A DNA stretch of 64,000 nt from Dama dama (lineage: Eukaryota; Chordata; Mammalia; Artiodactyla; Cervidae), in the NCBI RefSeq assembly GCF_033118175.1, contig NC_083710.1:43989501-44053500 (forward strand), given 5' to 3'. Made by a program: the position numbers and the translations under genes. Below, piece after piece: positions 22,228-33,459 of this stretch. How positions within the stretch are numbered: position 1 is the first letter of the stretch; every line of letters begins with the position of its first letter. The notes beneath the pieces are model-generated. The model made no database searches, was not told where the DNA came from, and was given only the letters and a program-made list of their open reading frames with translations.

Positions 22228-22618
22228 GAGTTCCCTGTGCTATACCGTGGATCTTTATTAGTTATCTATTTTATGTGTGTATAAAACAGGGTACAAATGA
22301 ACTTATCTACAAAACAGGAAATATTCCTTCTTTAGGAATCAGAAAAGCATATATTTGCAGCAAAGAGAATCAAGCTTTTTACACAGAATTATGTAGATAA
22401 TAATGACTAAGGTCACTCCCATCTCCATACCCTAACTCCTAGACTTAGGTAATCAGGTTATGGGAGAAACAATACCACATACTGGTCACTAATTCAGAAC
22501 ATATTGCAATTTGAACACTCAACAGATGTTGTTGGAAAGCCTGAGCCATAACTGAGTTTCTAATAGCCATTTTAGTTTTCTATTAGATCAGCTGTAGAAT
22601 GACAGATTTTATAACAAG
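22228..22618. repeat. Large inverted repeat, right arm
   Basis: Inverted partner of 21822-22180. It carries an extra 25 or so bases around 22356-22390 and a smaller insertion near 22430, which the left arm lacks. A Bov-tA begins directly at its outer edge. Confidence 0.93.
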
Positions 22619-22803
22619 ATGGCTCAGATGGTAAAGAAACCGCTTGCAATGTGGGAGATGTGGGTTTGATCTCTTGGAGGAGGGCATGGCAACCCACTCT
22701 AGTATTCTTGCCTGGAGAATCCCCATGGGCAAACGATCCTGGTGGTATATATTCCATGGGGTTGCAAAGAGTCATACATGGTTGAGTGACTAAGCACAAC
22801 ACA
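22619..22803 (+). repeat. Bov-tA SINE, 5'-truncated
   Basis: Starts within the head at GGCTCAGATGGTAAAGAAAC, lacks part of the middle, and ends GAGTGACTAAGCACAACACA. Confidence 0.92.
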
Positions 22804-22854
22804 AATAAAATCTAAATTATTATTACTAATTCAGTTATTAGTTTAGATCACTGT

Positions 22855-23282
22855 TATTGCTCTTCAGTCTCTAAGTCATGTCTGACTCTTTGCGACCCCA
22901 TGGACTGCAGCACGCCAGGCTCCCCTGTCCCTCACTATCTCCCTGGATTTACTCAATTCATGTCCATTGAGATGGTGATGCTATCTAACCATCTCATCCT
23001 CTGCCACCCCCTTCTCCTTTTGCCTTTAATCTTTCACAGCATTAGGGTCTATTCCAATGTGTCAACTCTTCACATCAGCTGGCCAAAGTATTGGAGCTTC
23101 CACTTCAGCATCAGTCCTTCTGATGAATATTCAGGGTTGATCTCCCTTAAGAGTGACTGGTTTGATTTCCTTGCTGTCCAAGACTCTTCAGAGTCTTCTC
23201 CAGCACCAGAGTTTGAAAGCATCAGTTTCTCAGTATTCAGCCTTCTTTATGATCCAACTCTCACGTCTGTACAAACAATTGT
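22855..23282 (-). mobile_element. BovB 3' end fragment
   Basis: Reversed BovB tail and C-terminal ORF2: GACCCCATGGACTGCAGCAC, then TGGCCAAAGTATTGGAGCTT and GAATATTCAGGGTTGATCTC. It stops near ACGTCTGTACAAACAATTG. Confidence 0.92.
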
Positions 23283-25241
23283 TTTTCTTTTCTTCCAGTC
23301 CCGAATAGTTTAGCATAAGGTATGTTAATAATAGGTAACTCTATATTTCAATATTTAAATTAGAAGATATCAAAAGAAGGTTGTCACTGAGCTATGACAT
23401 ATTTAAACAATTATAAGGGGAGAGACACGTGACCTAAGCGGCTTTGTGTCTCCTTATTTGGATTACCTGTTGGCAGCTTGCCATCACCGTTGTCTCCTTC
23501 TAAGCCTGACTTTGGAGATTGCTGACAAGTTGGTGACTACATTTCCCAGAATGCATTTTCCTCTACAATTCTAAGGCAACTTTGAGGTACTTGATTAGAA
23601 TAGTGAAAGTCGAAGGGAAGAAGTCATTTTCTTTTAGTGAGTTGTAGAAAGATTCTTGGGTAGATGCCAGATTCATTATTGCTTCCCAGTAAGTTCCTGA
23701 GAACCAACCACCTCATGACTTAGAATGAAATAAATCATGAGAATGAAACAGATGGTTGGAAATTCTGAGATTTCACCTCTTTCCTGCACGTCTGTGAGGA
23801 GAATCCATCCAAAGCTGTGCCGGCCCAGTCCTGCAGTGGATACTTCCTTGACCTTCCATGGCAGTTTCCATGTGTCTTGGCAAAGAGTTAATGGCTTCCT
23901 TGCCTTTTGCAATCCCAACCCTTCCTGTTAGCCTTTAATTTCTAAAAAAGTTTATTCCTAAATTACGTAAGGCAGTTTATAGGTAGTTATATAAGGTAGT
24001 TTATAGTTTTTTTGTTTGTTTGTTTTCTTTGTTTTTCTATTATTTTCCCTGACCAACATTGATTCAAAATTCTGTTCTAAAAGATGCCTGAGCATGCCAG
24101 TTACTATAGAGCTGACTGATTCTAAGATGATGAGCACGTGCAGATCCTACCAGCTCAGTAGGTATGTTTGAATGTATGCTTAGGTGACTGCTGAAAGTAA
24201 TTAAATTTTTTTTTTTTAAAGTAAAAAAGCAAACAGATCATTCTGATTCTGGTAATTATAGTATCCTATCTATTTTCTGGAGACTTTTCTTTCCAAAATG
24301 CTGTTTCAAAAATATATGAATATTTGTGGTTGAGTCAAAGCAACGTTCTGTTTAGATAAGGTGGAATGAGATGTTTGTAAGTGTCTTGTTTGAATGGAGA
24401 ACTCATGATTAATGTTAATAAATCAAAGCACCTATCCACTAGGAACCTTTCCTCAATTTTGTTAAGAGTAATTTTGGAGTTAAAAAGAAAAATAAATGGG
24501 TGACTAAGGCAAACCATAAAACTCTTTGCCTCTCACTTTATATGTTTGTAAAATCAGGGTAAAAATAGCACCTTTTGTGTGAATTGAGTAACAAAAATAG
24601 TTAAAGATAGATTACACAATGCTTGTAAACATGTAATGCATTTTAGCTTACTGGGAGAAGCAGGATTACAGGGACTTTATGTCTTTTGCCTGTTAGTGTT
24701 TTCTGGGCAAGCTAACATTTGGACGCCTTAATGATGTTACTAAGCTATCTAGAAAAAAAAAAAATCTTGAATTTGTATTGACTTTACTTATTTCAGAGAG
24801 TTAAGAATGTCTCCAAATTCAGTTCTTTAGTATTGAATAATGGAAATAAACACTCCTTATGGGTCTCCTAATGCTATACTTTGCTCATTCTACCCCAGCC
24901 AGGGCCAAAGTTCCTGGAATGCTACAGTTGTCAATCTCCTAACATAATTGGCTTCTATCTCAGTTTGAATTAAACATTTGTGTTGCTGACAAAAATTCAA
25001 AGAACCAAATCGTTTCTTCTCTGAGAAAGAGTAGAAGACGTGAAATAATCCTCAAAATAATCAACATGCGGCTTTCTTGATAATGTACAGCTACTTGCCT
25101 GTAAAATAATGATAGTTATGAAAAATATTTTAAAGATCCACTTATTTCTTAGGATTTTCTAAGATGAAATGACATATACTTTATTTAGAAATAAAAATTC
25201 ACACTGAATTAACTAAAATTATATTTCAGCAAAACTAATAC
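23283..25241. other. Non-genic sequence
   Basis: A (TTTG)n run lies near 24009-24036. The segment 23400-23935 has higher GC, and neither of its opposing 64- and 80-codon frames shows a domain. Nothing else is recognised. Confidence 0.45.
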
Positions 25242-25527
25242 CAACACTGCTGCTGCAGCTGCTAAGTCACTTCATTCGTGTCCGACTCTGTGTGACCCCA
25301 TAGACGGCAGCCCATCAGGCTCCCCTGTCCCTGGGATTCTCCAGGCAAGAACACTGGAGTGGGTTTGCATTTCCTTCTCCAGTGCATGAAAGTTAAAAGT
25401 GAAAGTCAAGTTGCTCAGTCCTGTCCGACTCTTTGTGACCCCATGGACTGCAGCCCACCAGGCTCCTCCATCCCTGTGATTTTCCAGGCAAGAGTACTGG
25501 AGTGGCTTGCCATTGCCTTCTCCGATA
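25242..25527 (-). repeat. Dimeric Bov-tA SINE
   Basis: Two reversed 3' units in tandem. Each has the TGTCCGACTCT motif and a GCCATTGCC/TTGCATTTCC end. The left edge TGCTGCTGCAGCTGC is a reversed (AGC)n tail. ATACCAA occurs on both flanks. Confidence 0.92.
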
Positions 25528-26219
25528 CCAATACTAACTCCATATAAATTTTGGAAATCAAAAATACATTTTGATAATCATAATATAGACTACAATTAGG
25601 ATTGCATTAACTGCTGAGCTCTATGTTATGTATATTTGCTCATATCAAAAGCTCACCCAGCCTTGTACAGTTTTAAAAATACACAGCAAATATTTTTTTC
25701 ACTAACTTTTTAGGGCTACAGTGAGGTCAAGTAAGGCTATACATGTAAAGAAGGAAATATGTTAGAACTCAGACAATATTGAAATTAAAATACATCAAGA
25801 CTTTTTGACTTTCAAGATATGTTAAATATGCCAAAGTAGTACTTTTCAAATATCAGCCATCATTAACTTTCTCTTATCCTCTGTTCCTTATATCTAATCA
25901 GTTGTCTACTCTGTTAATTATTCCGTCATAAATTTGTTTTTTTGTTATTGTTATTCCCATATTAATTCAGATTTTCCTAAAAAGCCTGTAGTTATTTTAT
26001 AGTTACTTTTCTTCACTCTAATCTATCACTCCATTTTAATCTGTTTGATTGGTTCTTATCAGACTTGTTCTCCTAAAGTATTAGATTCATTATCAGAATT
26101 CTCTGATAAAGGCCTTTAAGTAGTTTCACTGTTTTAGTTCTTTATTTCTCTTAATGTGTTTAGGCTTTATCACCTGTGTTTCCTTTGTGGATCAATCAGA
26201 CATGCCTTTGGTGGACTTT
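25528..26219. other. AT-rich non-genic sequence
   Basis: Part of 25620-25830 may be a very decayed MIR. Otherwise nothing is recognised. Confidence 0.4.
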
Positions 26220-26320
26220 GGAGATGGACAGGCCTAAATTGACAGCTTGAGTTTGTCCTCTAACTGTGAGATGTGTTTGAGTTCTTCAGGCTCTCTAAAT
26301 AAATGCCTGTCTACGAATTA
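26220..26320 (+). repeat. MIR SINE, first segment
   Basis: TTTGTCCTCTAACTGTGAGA followed by TTCTTCAGGCTCTCTAAATA matches the central region of a plus-strand MIR. The element resumes at 26846 after Bov-A insertions. Confidence 0.65.
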
Positions 26321-26631
26321 GGCTTCCCTGATAGCTCAGTTGGTAAAGAATCCACCTGCAATGCAGGAGACCCTGGTTAGATTTCTGGGTCACGAAGATC
26401 CGCCAGAGAAGGGATAGGCTACCTCACTCCAGTATTCTTGGGCTACCCTTGTGGCACAGCTGGTAAAGAATCCTCCTGCCATGTGGGAGACCTGGGTTTG
26501 ATCACTGGGTTGGGAACATCCCCTGAATAAGAGGAAGGCTACCCACTCCAGCATTCTGGCCTGGAGAATTCCATGGACTCCATGGGGTCACAATGAGTCT
26601 GACACAATTGAGCAACTTTCACTTTCACTTT
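26321..26631 (+). repeat. Bov-A2 dimeric SINE
   Basis: Heads at 26321 and about 26449, the second with a full body ending in CAACTTTCACTTTCACTTT. It lies inside the MIR. Confidence 0.92.
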
Positions 26632-26845
26632 GGGCTTCCCTGGTGGCTCAGGCAGTAAAGAATCCACCTGCAATGCAGGAGACCCTGGTTCAATCCCTGG
26701 GTCAGGAAGATCCTTGGAGAGAGAACGGCAACCCACTTCAGTGTTCTTGCCTGGAGAATTCCATGGACAGAGAAGCCTGGTGGGCTATAATCCATGGAGT
26801 CCCAAAGAGCTGGTCACACTGAGCGACTAACACTCTCACTTTCAG
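26632..26845 (+). repeat. Bov-tA SINE
   Basis: A third unit starts immediately after the dimer's tail (GGGCTTCCCTGGTGGCTCAG) and ends CTAACACTCTCACTTTCAG. Confidence 0.93.
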
Positions 26846-26940
26846 TAATTACCATGGAGAGAAAAATGTGTACCTGCCTCAAAGAACTGTTATGAGAGTT
26901 GAAATGAAGTAATACAAGGTCTCAGAGCTCCTTGTGCATG
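26846..26940 (+). repeat. MIR SINE, second segment
   Basis: GTACCTGCCTCAAAGAACTG then GAGAGTTGAAATGAAGTAAT correspond to the MIR 3' half. It breaks off where the SET retrocopy begins and resumes after its A tail. Confidence 0.7.
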
Positions 26941-29843
26941 GGTTTTCCCTTGGTTTGATTTTTGGCTTTCCCCACAGCACATCTCCCAAACACCAGTCTT
27001 CATTTCCACATTAAGTAAAGAAACCAAATAAACTGAGACTGACTCCGTCCTCTTGATCAGAGTAAATGTCTGCTTCTCCAAACTTGCTGAAGGAAGAAAA
27101 AAGCAAGAAGCAACTGAACATATGATGAAGCAAATGGCAGATTGAATGAACAAGCCAGTGAAGAGAGTTTGAAAGAACAGAAATATAACGAACTCCACCA
27201 ACCAGTTTTTTTCAGAGGCAGTCAGAATTGCTCACCAAAACCCAACATTTTGGGGTGACACTATTTGCCAACCATCTACAAGTGTCTGCACTGCTTGTGG
27301 AGGAGGAAGAAGAGTGCTGCACTTCCTGATAGGAATTGGATTGACAGAATTTGATGATGTTAAATCAGGTTACAGAATATATTTTTATTTTAATGAGAAC
27401 TCTTACTTCAAAAGTAAAATTCTCGCCAAAGAATTTCATCTGAATGAGAGTGGTGATTCATCTTCAAAGTCCGCTGAAATCAAATGGAGATCGGAAAGGA
27501 TTTGACTAAACACACAGGAAGAAACACAGAAGAAAGCCAGCAGGAAGAGGCAGTATGAGGAACCAGAGAGCTTCTTCACCTGGTTTACTGGTCATTCTGA
27601 TGTAGGTGCAGATGAGTTAGGAGTGGCCATCAAAGACGATATTTGGCCAAATCCATTACAGTACTACTTAATTCCTGACATAGATGATGAAGAAGGGGAA
27701 GGAGAATAAAAAAATGAGGAGGAAAATTGGAAGATATTCATGAATGATGGGATGAAGATGAAGGGAAAGAGGAAGGAGATGAAGATGAAGGAGAGGATGA
27801 CTAATGGAACACTAATGGATTCTGGCTTTCTTTCTTTCTTTCTTTTTTAATTTTCTCTAGTTCCTGAGAGCAATTTGCAGTACTTTTTTCCCTTCTTGTG
27901 CAGTCATCCTGTTTTTGAGGTCCCTTTTCTTCTTTATACCATGTTTCTCAAATTATTACTTTGAGCACAATTCAAGGGGTGGGAAAAGAATCTCCACCCC
28001 TTTCTGTTCCAAATCAATGTTTATCCTTCCTGTCTCTACAAAAACTCTATGGAATCAACACTACCATCCTCTTTGGGAAAAAGCAAATCCTCTGCTCCCT
28101 TAGCTCTTCTGAAAGCTGGAGGGTACTAAGCTCCTTCGTAATAGGACACACATTTTTTAGCTTTTGTTCTTTCTTTCTCTATATATTGGGCTCAGACATT
28201 ATACTGTGCCTCTGTGTGAATAGACAGCATTTACCAACTTGTATCTGTCAACTTTCTCTTGTTTAGAAAAAAAAAACACAAAACTTTAAAAAATGGGGTT
28301 ACAGAAGGTCAGCAAAGTGTGGGTTTGAGATGTTTGATTGGGCTAACTGGGCATTTTGACAACATATCTTTTCCTTTGGCATGTTTAGTTGTAATGTTTA
28401 TGGACATACTTGCAGTTTAAGGTGATACTTTTAACATAAAATTCTCTCCTGATTATGACTTGAGCCCTGCCACTCAATGGGAAAATCAGTAGAACCTGTA
28501 GGATATTATTTGCAATTGACATTCTCGATTGTAACTTTCTGCTTATTGTTAAATTTTTCTTTTTGTTTCACTGGAAAGGAAAGGTGATGCTCAAAAGTGT
28601 GCAAGTTGCTTTGCTACAGTAAAACTAAATGTTTGCACAAAAAGGATTTGTTGCTTTTCTCTCAGAACAAACATATTTAATGTAACTTGCCAAGTTTGTC
28701 TTGCATAACATTATTGTCAAACTTTGTCACCTTAACTTCACACTTCTGATACACTTTGCAGGATGATCTTACCGCTATGTTATTTGAGTAACGGCATTTG
28801 AAAAAAAGTGTCTCCATAGCAAGGAATGACTTCCCTGGCGGCTCAGTGGTAAAGAGTCTGCCTGCAATGCGGGAGACCTGGATTCGATCTCTGGGTCGGG
28901 GAGATCCACTAGAGAAGGAAATGGCAACCCACTCCAGTACTCTTGCCTCAGAAATCCCAAGAGAAGAGGAGCCTGGCGGTGCTACAGTCCATGGGGATTA
29001 CAAAAGGGTTGGACATGACTGAGCGATTAAACAACAGTAGCTAGGAACTCATCCTGGGTATAATTTGCCATCAATTTTTGTAATTGTTTACATCATTCAG
29101 GATACCAGATTGCTGAAAACTCAGTTCTTAATACATTGTACCCTTGACTTGAATCTCACATTGGCATTTCAAAATATGGGCTTTTATTTACCTGGATATG
29201 ATAATAGTGCCTGCCATCCTCATCAGACAGACCTGGTGCTCTACTGCAGGGTTCATACACAACAGGGCGATTGTTGGCGTGCCTTCACTGGCACTGTATT
29301 ATGTGGCCAAGAAGACAAGCTTTCAGAATAAGAAGTGCATATTGGTGGCTAAGAAACTCAGGTTATTCGTACTTCTGTCTCAAAATACCAGTTCTTTAGC
29401 ATATGGCACTCAAATGAGACATCTCTGTGTGAATCTGGATGTGAAGATGGACTCTGTTCTATGTGCTAAATGCCACTGAGCATAAATAACATTTTGAGAA
29501 GCTACCTAATGTATAAGCTTTTTAATGCTGTTAAAATATAGTAGCTAAAATAAAATGTCATTTAACTTTTTCAGAGATGAATGAATGGACAGCCTGGTCA
29601 AATTCAAAGCTTTTTATATTCTATCAATAGGCAAAGTATAATAGAAACCTGTCTAGATTGGATAGTATGCAATTTCTGCACAGTTCTCTGTAGTAAATAC
29701 ATCACTGCATATAGGTCAGGAATCTTGCTCCAACACATAATTTAAAAAAAATCTAAAAATATAATAGAGCATGTGCTGGTTTCAGTGCCTAAATAAATAT
29801 TAACCATTCAAAGTGTACTTTTGCCTAAAATTAAAAAAAAAAA
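26941..29843 (+). pseudogene. SET: SET (TAF-I/I2PP2A) processed pseudogene
   Basis: This is an intronless retrocopy of SET, the nuclear histone chaperone and PP2A inhibitor. The coding-derived part spans 26981-27804. The start codon is ATC (26981). The N-terminal part follows the isoform 1 (TAF-I alpha) leader: ACACCAGTCTTCATTTCCAC, a lysine-rich stretch, then a SAS-like segment. Recognisable later peptides are [32 protein letters not shown] and [14 protein letters not shown], the conserved NAP-domain core. Damage includes frameshifts in the first third, a one-base deletion near 27500, and a TAA at 27706-27708 that removes the acidic tail. The tail is still visible as GAAGATGAAGGAGAGGATGA before the original stop (27802-27804). 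A long 3' UTR follows, interrupted by a Bov-tA at 28827-29037. An AATAAA near 29791 precedes an A-rich tail at 29829-29843. It cannot encode a functional SET. I am sure of the coding part and less sure of the 3' UTR limit. Confidence 0.93.
28827..29037 (+). repeat. Bov-tA SINE in SET pseudogene 3' UTR
   Basis: Complete copy from GACTTCCCTGGCGGCTCAG to GAGCGATTAAACAACAG. TAGCAAGGAA (28817-28826) and TAGCTAGGAA (29038-29047) flank it, a 10-bp duplication with one mismatch. It inserted after the SET retrocopy did. Confidence 0.93.
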
Positions 29844-29870
29844 AATGTAACTCAATAATGTTTAAGAAGG
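29844..29870 (+). repeat. MIR SINE, 3' end
   Basis: GTAACTCAATAATGTTTAAG directly after the A tail matches the end of MIR (GCGCTCAATAAATGTT). It completes the element interrupted at 26940. Confidence 0.55.
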
Positions 29871-30161
29871 CAGCCCATGTCAGTGACTGTTTAAATATAC
29901 CTGATCTGGGGCTTTTGCACATTTTGCCTCTGCATTTTTCGGTCAAATCACTTGTCTTTCACCCTTTCCTCCCAGGGATCACTGCTGATCCTACTGGAAA
30001 AATCTAAAGCTTATGGATACTCTCCCATGTAGGAGGTAGAACATTCAGACCTTGAGAGCTACAGGGGGACTTTGCACTGTTTGGCTTCATAGCCTCTTCA
30101 TATACTGGCCTAATCTAACTGCATCTTGTTTTCATTTCTTCTTAATGTCCAGGGCTCCACT
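29871..30161. other. Non-genic sequence
   Basis: Nothing recognised between the MIR remnant and the next L1. Confidence 0.45.
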
Positions 30162-30175
30162 AAATAGATCTTTTT
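30162..30175. repeat. Target-site duplication, left
   Basis: AAATAGATCTTTTT, repeated exactly at 31057-31070. Confidence 0.9.
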
Positions 30176-31056
30176 CCAGTTTTTTAAGAAATCTCCACAC
30201 TGTTTTCCATAGCGGCTGTACTAGTTTGCATTCCCACCAACAGTGTAAGAGGGTTCCCTTTTCTCCACACCCTCTCCAGCATTTATTGCTTGTAGACTTT
30301 TGGATAGCAGTCATCCTGACTGGTGTGTAATGGTACCTCATTGTGGTTTTGATTTGCATTTCTCTAATAATGAGTGATGTTGAGCATCTTTTCATGTGTT
30401 TGTTAGCACTGCCATATGACCCAGCAATCCCACTTCTGGGCATACACACTGAGGAAACCAGATCTGAAAGAGACACGTGCACCCCAATGTTCATCGCAGC
30501 ACTGTTTATAATAGCCAGGACATGGAAGCAACCTAGATGCCCATCAGCAGATGAATGGATAAGGAAGCTGTGGTACATATACACCATGGAATATTACTCA
30601 GCCATTAAAAAGAATTCATTTGAACCAGTCCTAATGAGATGGATGAAGCTGGAGCCCCTTATACAGAATGAAGTAAGCCAGAAAGATAAAGAACATTACA
30701 GCATACTGACACATGTATATGGAATTTAGAAAGGTGATAACGATAACCCTATATGCAGAACAGAAAAAGAGACACAGAAATACAGAACAGACTTTTGAAC
30801 TTTGTGGGAGAATGTGAGGGTGGGATATTTCAAAAGAACAGCATGTATGCTATCTATGGTGAAACAGATCACCAGCCCAGGTGGGATGCATGAGACAAGT
30901 GCTCCGGCCTGGTGCACTGGGAAGACCCAGAGGAATCGGGTGGAGAGGGAGGTGGGAGGGGGGATCGGGATTGGGAATACATGTAAATCCATGGCTGATT
31001 CATATCAATGTATGACAAAACCCACTGGAAAAAAAAATAAAAGTAAAAAAAAAAAA
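30176..31056 (+). mobile_element. Young twin-primed L1 insertion
   Basis: The left 230 bases (30176-30405) are reversed ORF2 sequence, beginning with the complement of GGAGATTTCTTAAAAAACTG. From 30406 the L1 runs forward with ACTGCCATATGACCCAGCAA through the end of ORF2, the 3' UTR and an A-rich tail. The two parts are adjacent in the L1 consensus and are joined in opposite orientation, the mark of twin priming. A 14-bp perfect TSD encloses both. ORF2 C-terminal codons remain open for about 128 residues (30343-30729), consistent with recent insertion. Confidence 0.95.
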
Positions 31057-31070
31057 AAATAGATCTTTTT
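31057..31070. repeat. Target-site duplication, right
   Basis: Second copy of AAATAGATCTTTTT after the L1 A tail. Confidence 0.9.
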
Positions 31071-31094
31071 ATTCTAACCACTCTCAGCACTTTC

Positions 31095-31155
31095 TCATCT
31101 GTTATGTACTGAATATTTGCATCCTCCCAAAATTCAGAATTCATATGTTGAAATC
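31095..31155 (+). repeat. MaLR (MLT1-like) LTR 5' fragment
   Basis: TGTTATGTACTGAATATTTG, CCTCCCAAAATTCA and CATATGTTGAAATCCTA match the start of MLT1-type LTRs. Only about 60 bases survive and they are non-coding. Confidence 0.55.
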
Positions 31156-31970
31156 CTACTTTTTTGTTTTATAAAATGAATGTAATGATGTACATTTCTG
31201 TAAAGAACACTTTGTTAAATTATTATTTTCCTTGTTCTTACTCTTAAATGGAGAATTACTAGACTTTTGTGTATGAAGTTTCTTGTATATTACTAAATTT
31301 GTTTTTAGAAAAAAGTTTACAATTTGCACTTAAACTCTAAGATTAACATTTTAAAATTCATTGGGAGTTTGCTATTTGAAAGGCTTTTTTCTACAGTTTC
31401 TCATTTTAGTTTTTTGTAATTATAAATAATACATTCAAATAAACTTTTGGGGGCATATTTTTCTGTACAGATTTTAGACAGGTCTTTACAGATCTTCTCA
31501 AAGAAAACTTTTATTAAAAGATTAATTGCAATTACATTGAACTTAAAAATGAGCTTAAAATAATTGACATATTTATTATAACACCCATTTATTTAAGTTC
31601 TCAATTATCAAAGATTATCCTCTTATCCCTGGAAGTATCTACATAGATGTGACTAGTGTGTATATTGCATATTTTTATCCATGAACACGATCCCATTCTA
31701 CTTCTGGAAGTTACTAGAGATATCTTACATAAATACTTTCAACAAGAATGAAATAAATTATATTAAAATTAAGAACTGTAAGAGCTATTTTTTCATTCTG
31801 AAGAATCATTTGTGTGATGCTTCACGTGTCTTTATGAACATTGTTAAACAAGTCATCATAAGTAGAATCATTAAAGATTCAGGTCCTATGTTATTTGGGT
31901 GAATTTTAAACCCACCCCTACTACTCAATGTTCATAATTTGTAGCAAAATATTTAAATTCCCCAAGACTT
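31156..31970. other. AT-rich non-genic sequence
   Basis: Nothing recognised. It ends in a T-run at about 31969-31988. Confidence 0.45.
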
Positions 31971-31988
31971 TTTTTTTTTTTTTTTTTT

Positions 31989-32208
31989 CCCAGTGACTCA
32001 GCAGTAATGAATCCACCTATAATGCAGGAGACACCCGAGACTGAGGGTTCAATCCCTGGGTTGGGAAGATCCCCTGGAGGAGGGTATGGCAACCCACTCC
32101 AGCATTCCTGCCTAGAAAATCCCATGGACAGAGAATCCTGGTGGCCTGAAATCAGTCCATGGGGTCACAAAGAGTTGGACAGGACTGAAGCGACTAAGTA
32201 TGCAGCAC
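31989..32208 (+). repeat. Bov-tA SINE
   Basis: Head eroded (CCCAGTGACTCAGCAGTAATG) next to a poly-T run. The body is well kept, and the tail ends AGCGACTAAGTATGCAGCAC. Confidence 0.92.
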
Positions 32209-32955
32209 ACCAGAATTTTTCTGATTTGTTACATGAGAATAATAAAAATCATAAGACTGTAATTAAGACGTCAAGTCTTGCAAAGGAAATTAAATGAAAT
32301 AAATAATGCAAAATGTTAAGAGAATGAACAATCAATAGAGGTTATCTATTAATATTAGTATTGGTTTATTTCTGTAAATATTTACCTTTGACTCTGCATT
32401 TTCTACAGGAACATGAACCCCTTATCTTTTCCTTTCAGATACTATCATTTAATCCCACTTGGCAATTACAAAGCTGTTTACCCCTTGAAGTGAAGTTAAG
32501 CTAATTTAAGATGTGTTTTTACTTCCTGACTCAGTCACAGGGCTATGCTTTGGATAAAACAAATATGGTAAAGACATTTGCTGCAGAGGGATTACAATTG
32601 ATACTTTTATTCTGAAAATGCATAGAGGAAGCCATAAGGAACTTGATTTAAAATATCCAGAAAGTTGAAATATATTAGTTTTCAGAGAAGACCTAAGTAT
32701 TGCTGTGGCTGAGGCCAGGCTTTTACTGTTGTTGTTGTTTTGATTGCTGCAGCACAGCAACAGATTTCTTAAAATTGCTTCTTAGATATGATGACAATGG
32801 AAAAATCAATGTAAGTAATTCTAAAAGAACCATGCAACACGTAGTTCAAGTACTTAGTTCCTGGCTGATATAACTTAATTCAGAGTACTTTTGTCCTCTT
32901 TTCCATGTAGTTTCCAACATTTTTTGGTTGAAATTATTTCTAGATGTTTCATATA
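32209..32955. other. AT-rich non-genic sequence
   Basis: No gene or repeat is recognised. A (TTG)n patch lies at about 32729-32740. Confidence 0.45.
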
Positions 32956-33225
32956 TATTTTTTAAGTGCCAGTGAGACTAGAATGCATAAAGGGATGCTC
33001 TTGCCCTTGAGAAACTCACAATCTAGTAGAGAAGTTGAAACTGTGACGAGGTCATCCCAACACAATGCCTTAAAAGCTGTCAAAGTTAATAACTCTGTAT
33101 GTGGCTCGCAAAGTAGGGAACAGCTTCTGCCCTGTGGTGCAAATGATAAGCTTTCACAGAGGAGGTGACAACTGAGCTCATTCTTCAAAGATGAGTAAGA
33201 GCCTTTTAGGGAGAGAAAAAAGTAG
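32956..33225. repeat. Ancient mammal-wide repeat, family uncertain
   Basis: CTTGCCCTTGAGAAACTCAC, AATCTAGTAGAGAAG and ACAGAGGAGGTGACAACTGA are in the order found in a common ancient mammalian repeat. I cannot name the subfamily safely. Confidence 0.4.
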
Positions 33226-33459
33226 TCCTTTTGGAATATTTCAATCTTCTTGAAAAATACCTGTTATATTTTCCTTGGAACATATAATAATTACATGAAG
33301 TCAGTGATATGACACAGATAATAATTAGAAAATTTGGCATGTATTGAAAATAAACAAGCTTAAGGTGTTGTATAGTTTAATTACATGTACTCAAAACAAA
33401 CCTATGAAAAGATTTCAAGTGGATATAATCTTAAGGTCCTCAATATTAGCTAATATTTT

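Noticed and set aside
22900..23313. 137-codon open frame on the plus strand
   Set aside because: It is antisense to the BovB fragment at 22855-23282.
26981..27804. Functional SET gene or expressed retrogene
   Set aside because: The start codon is lost, frameshifts occur in the first third and near 27500, and a TAA at 27706 removes the acidic tail.
30132..30587. 151-codon open frame on the minus strand
   Set aside because: It reads partly sense and partly antisense across the inversion junction of the twin-primed L1, so it is a fusion created by the inversion and not a gene.
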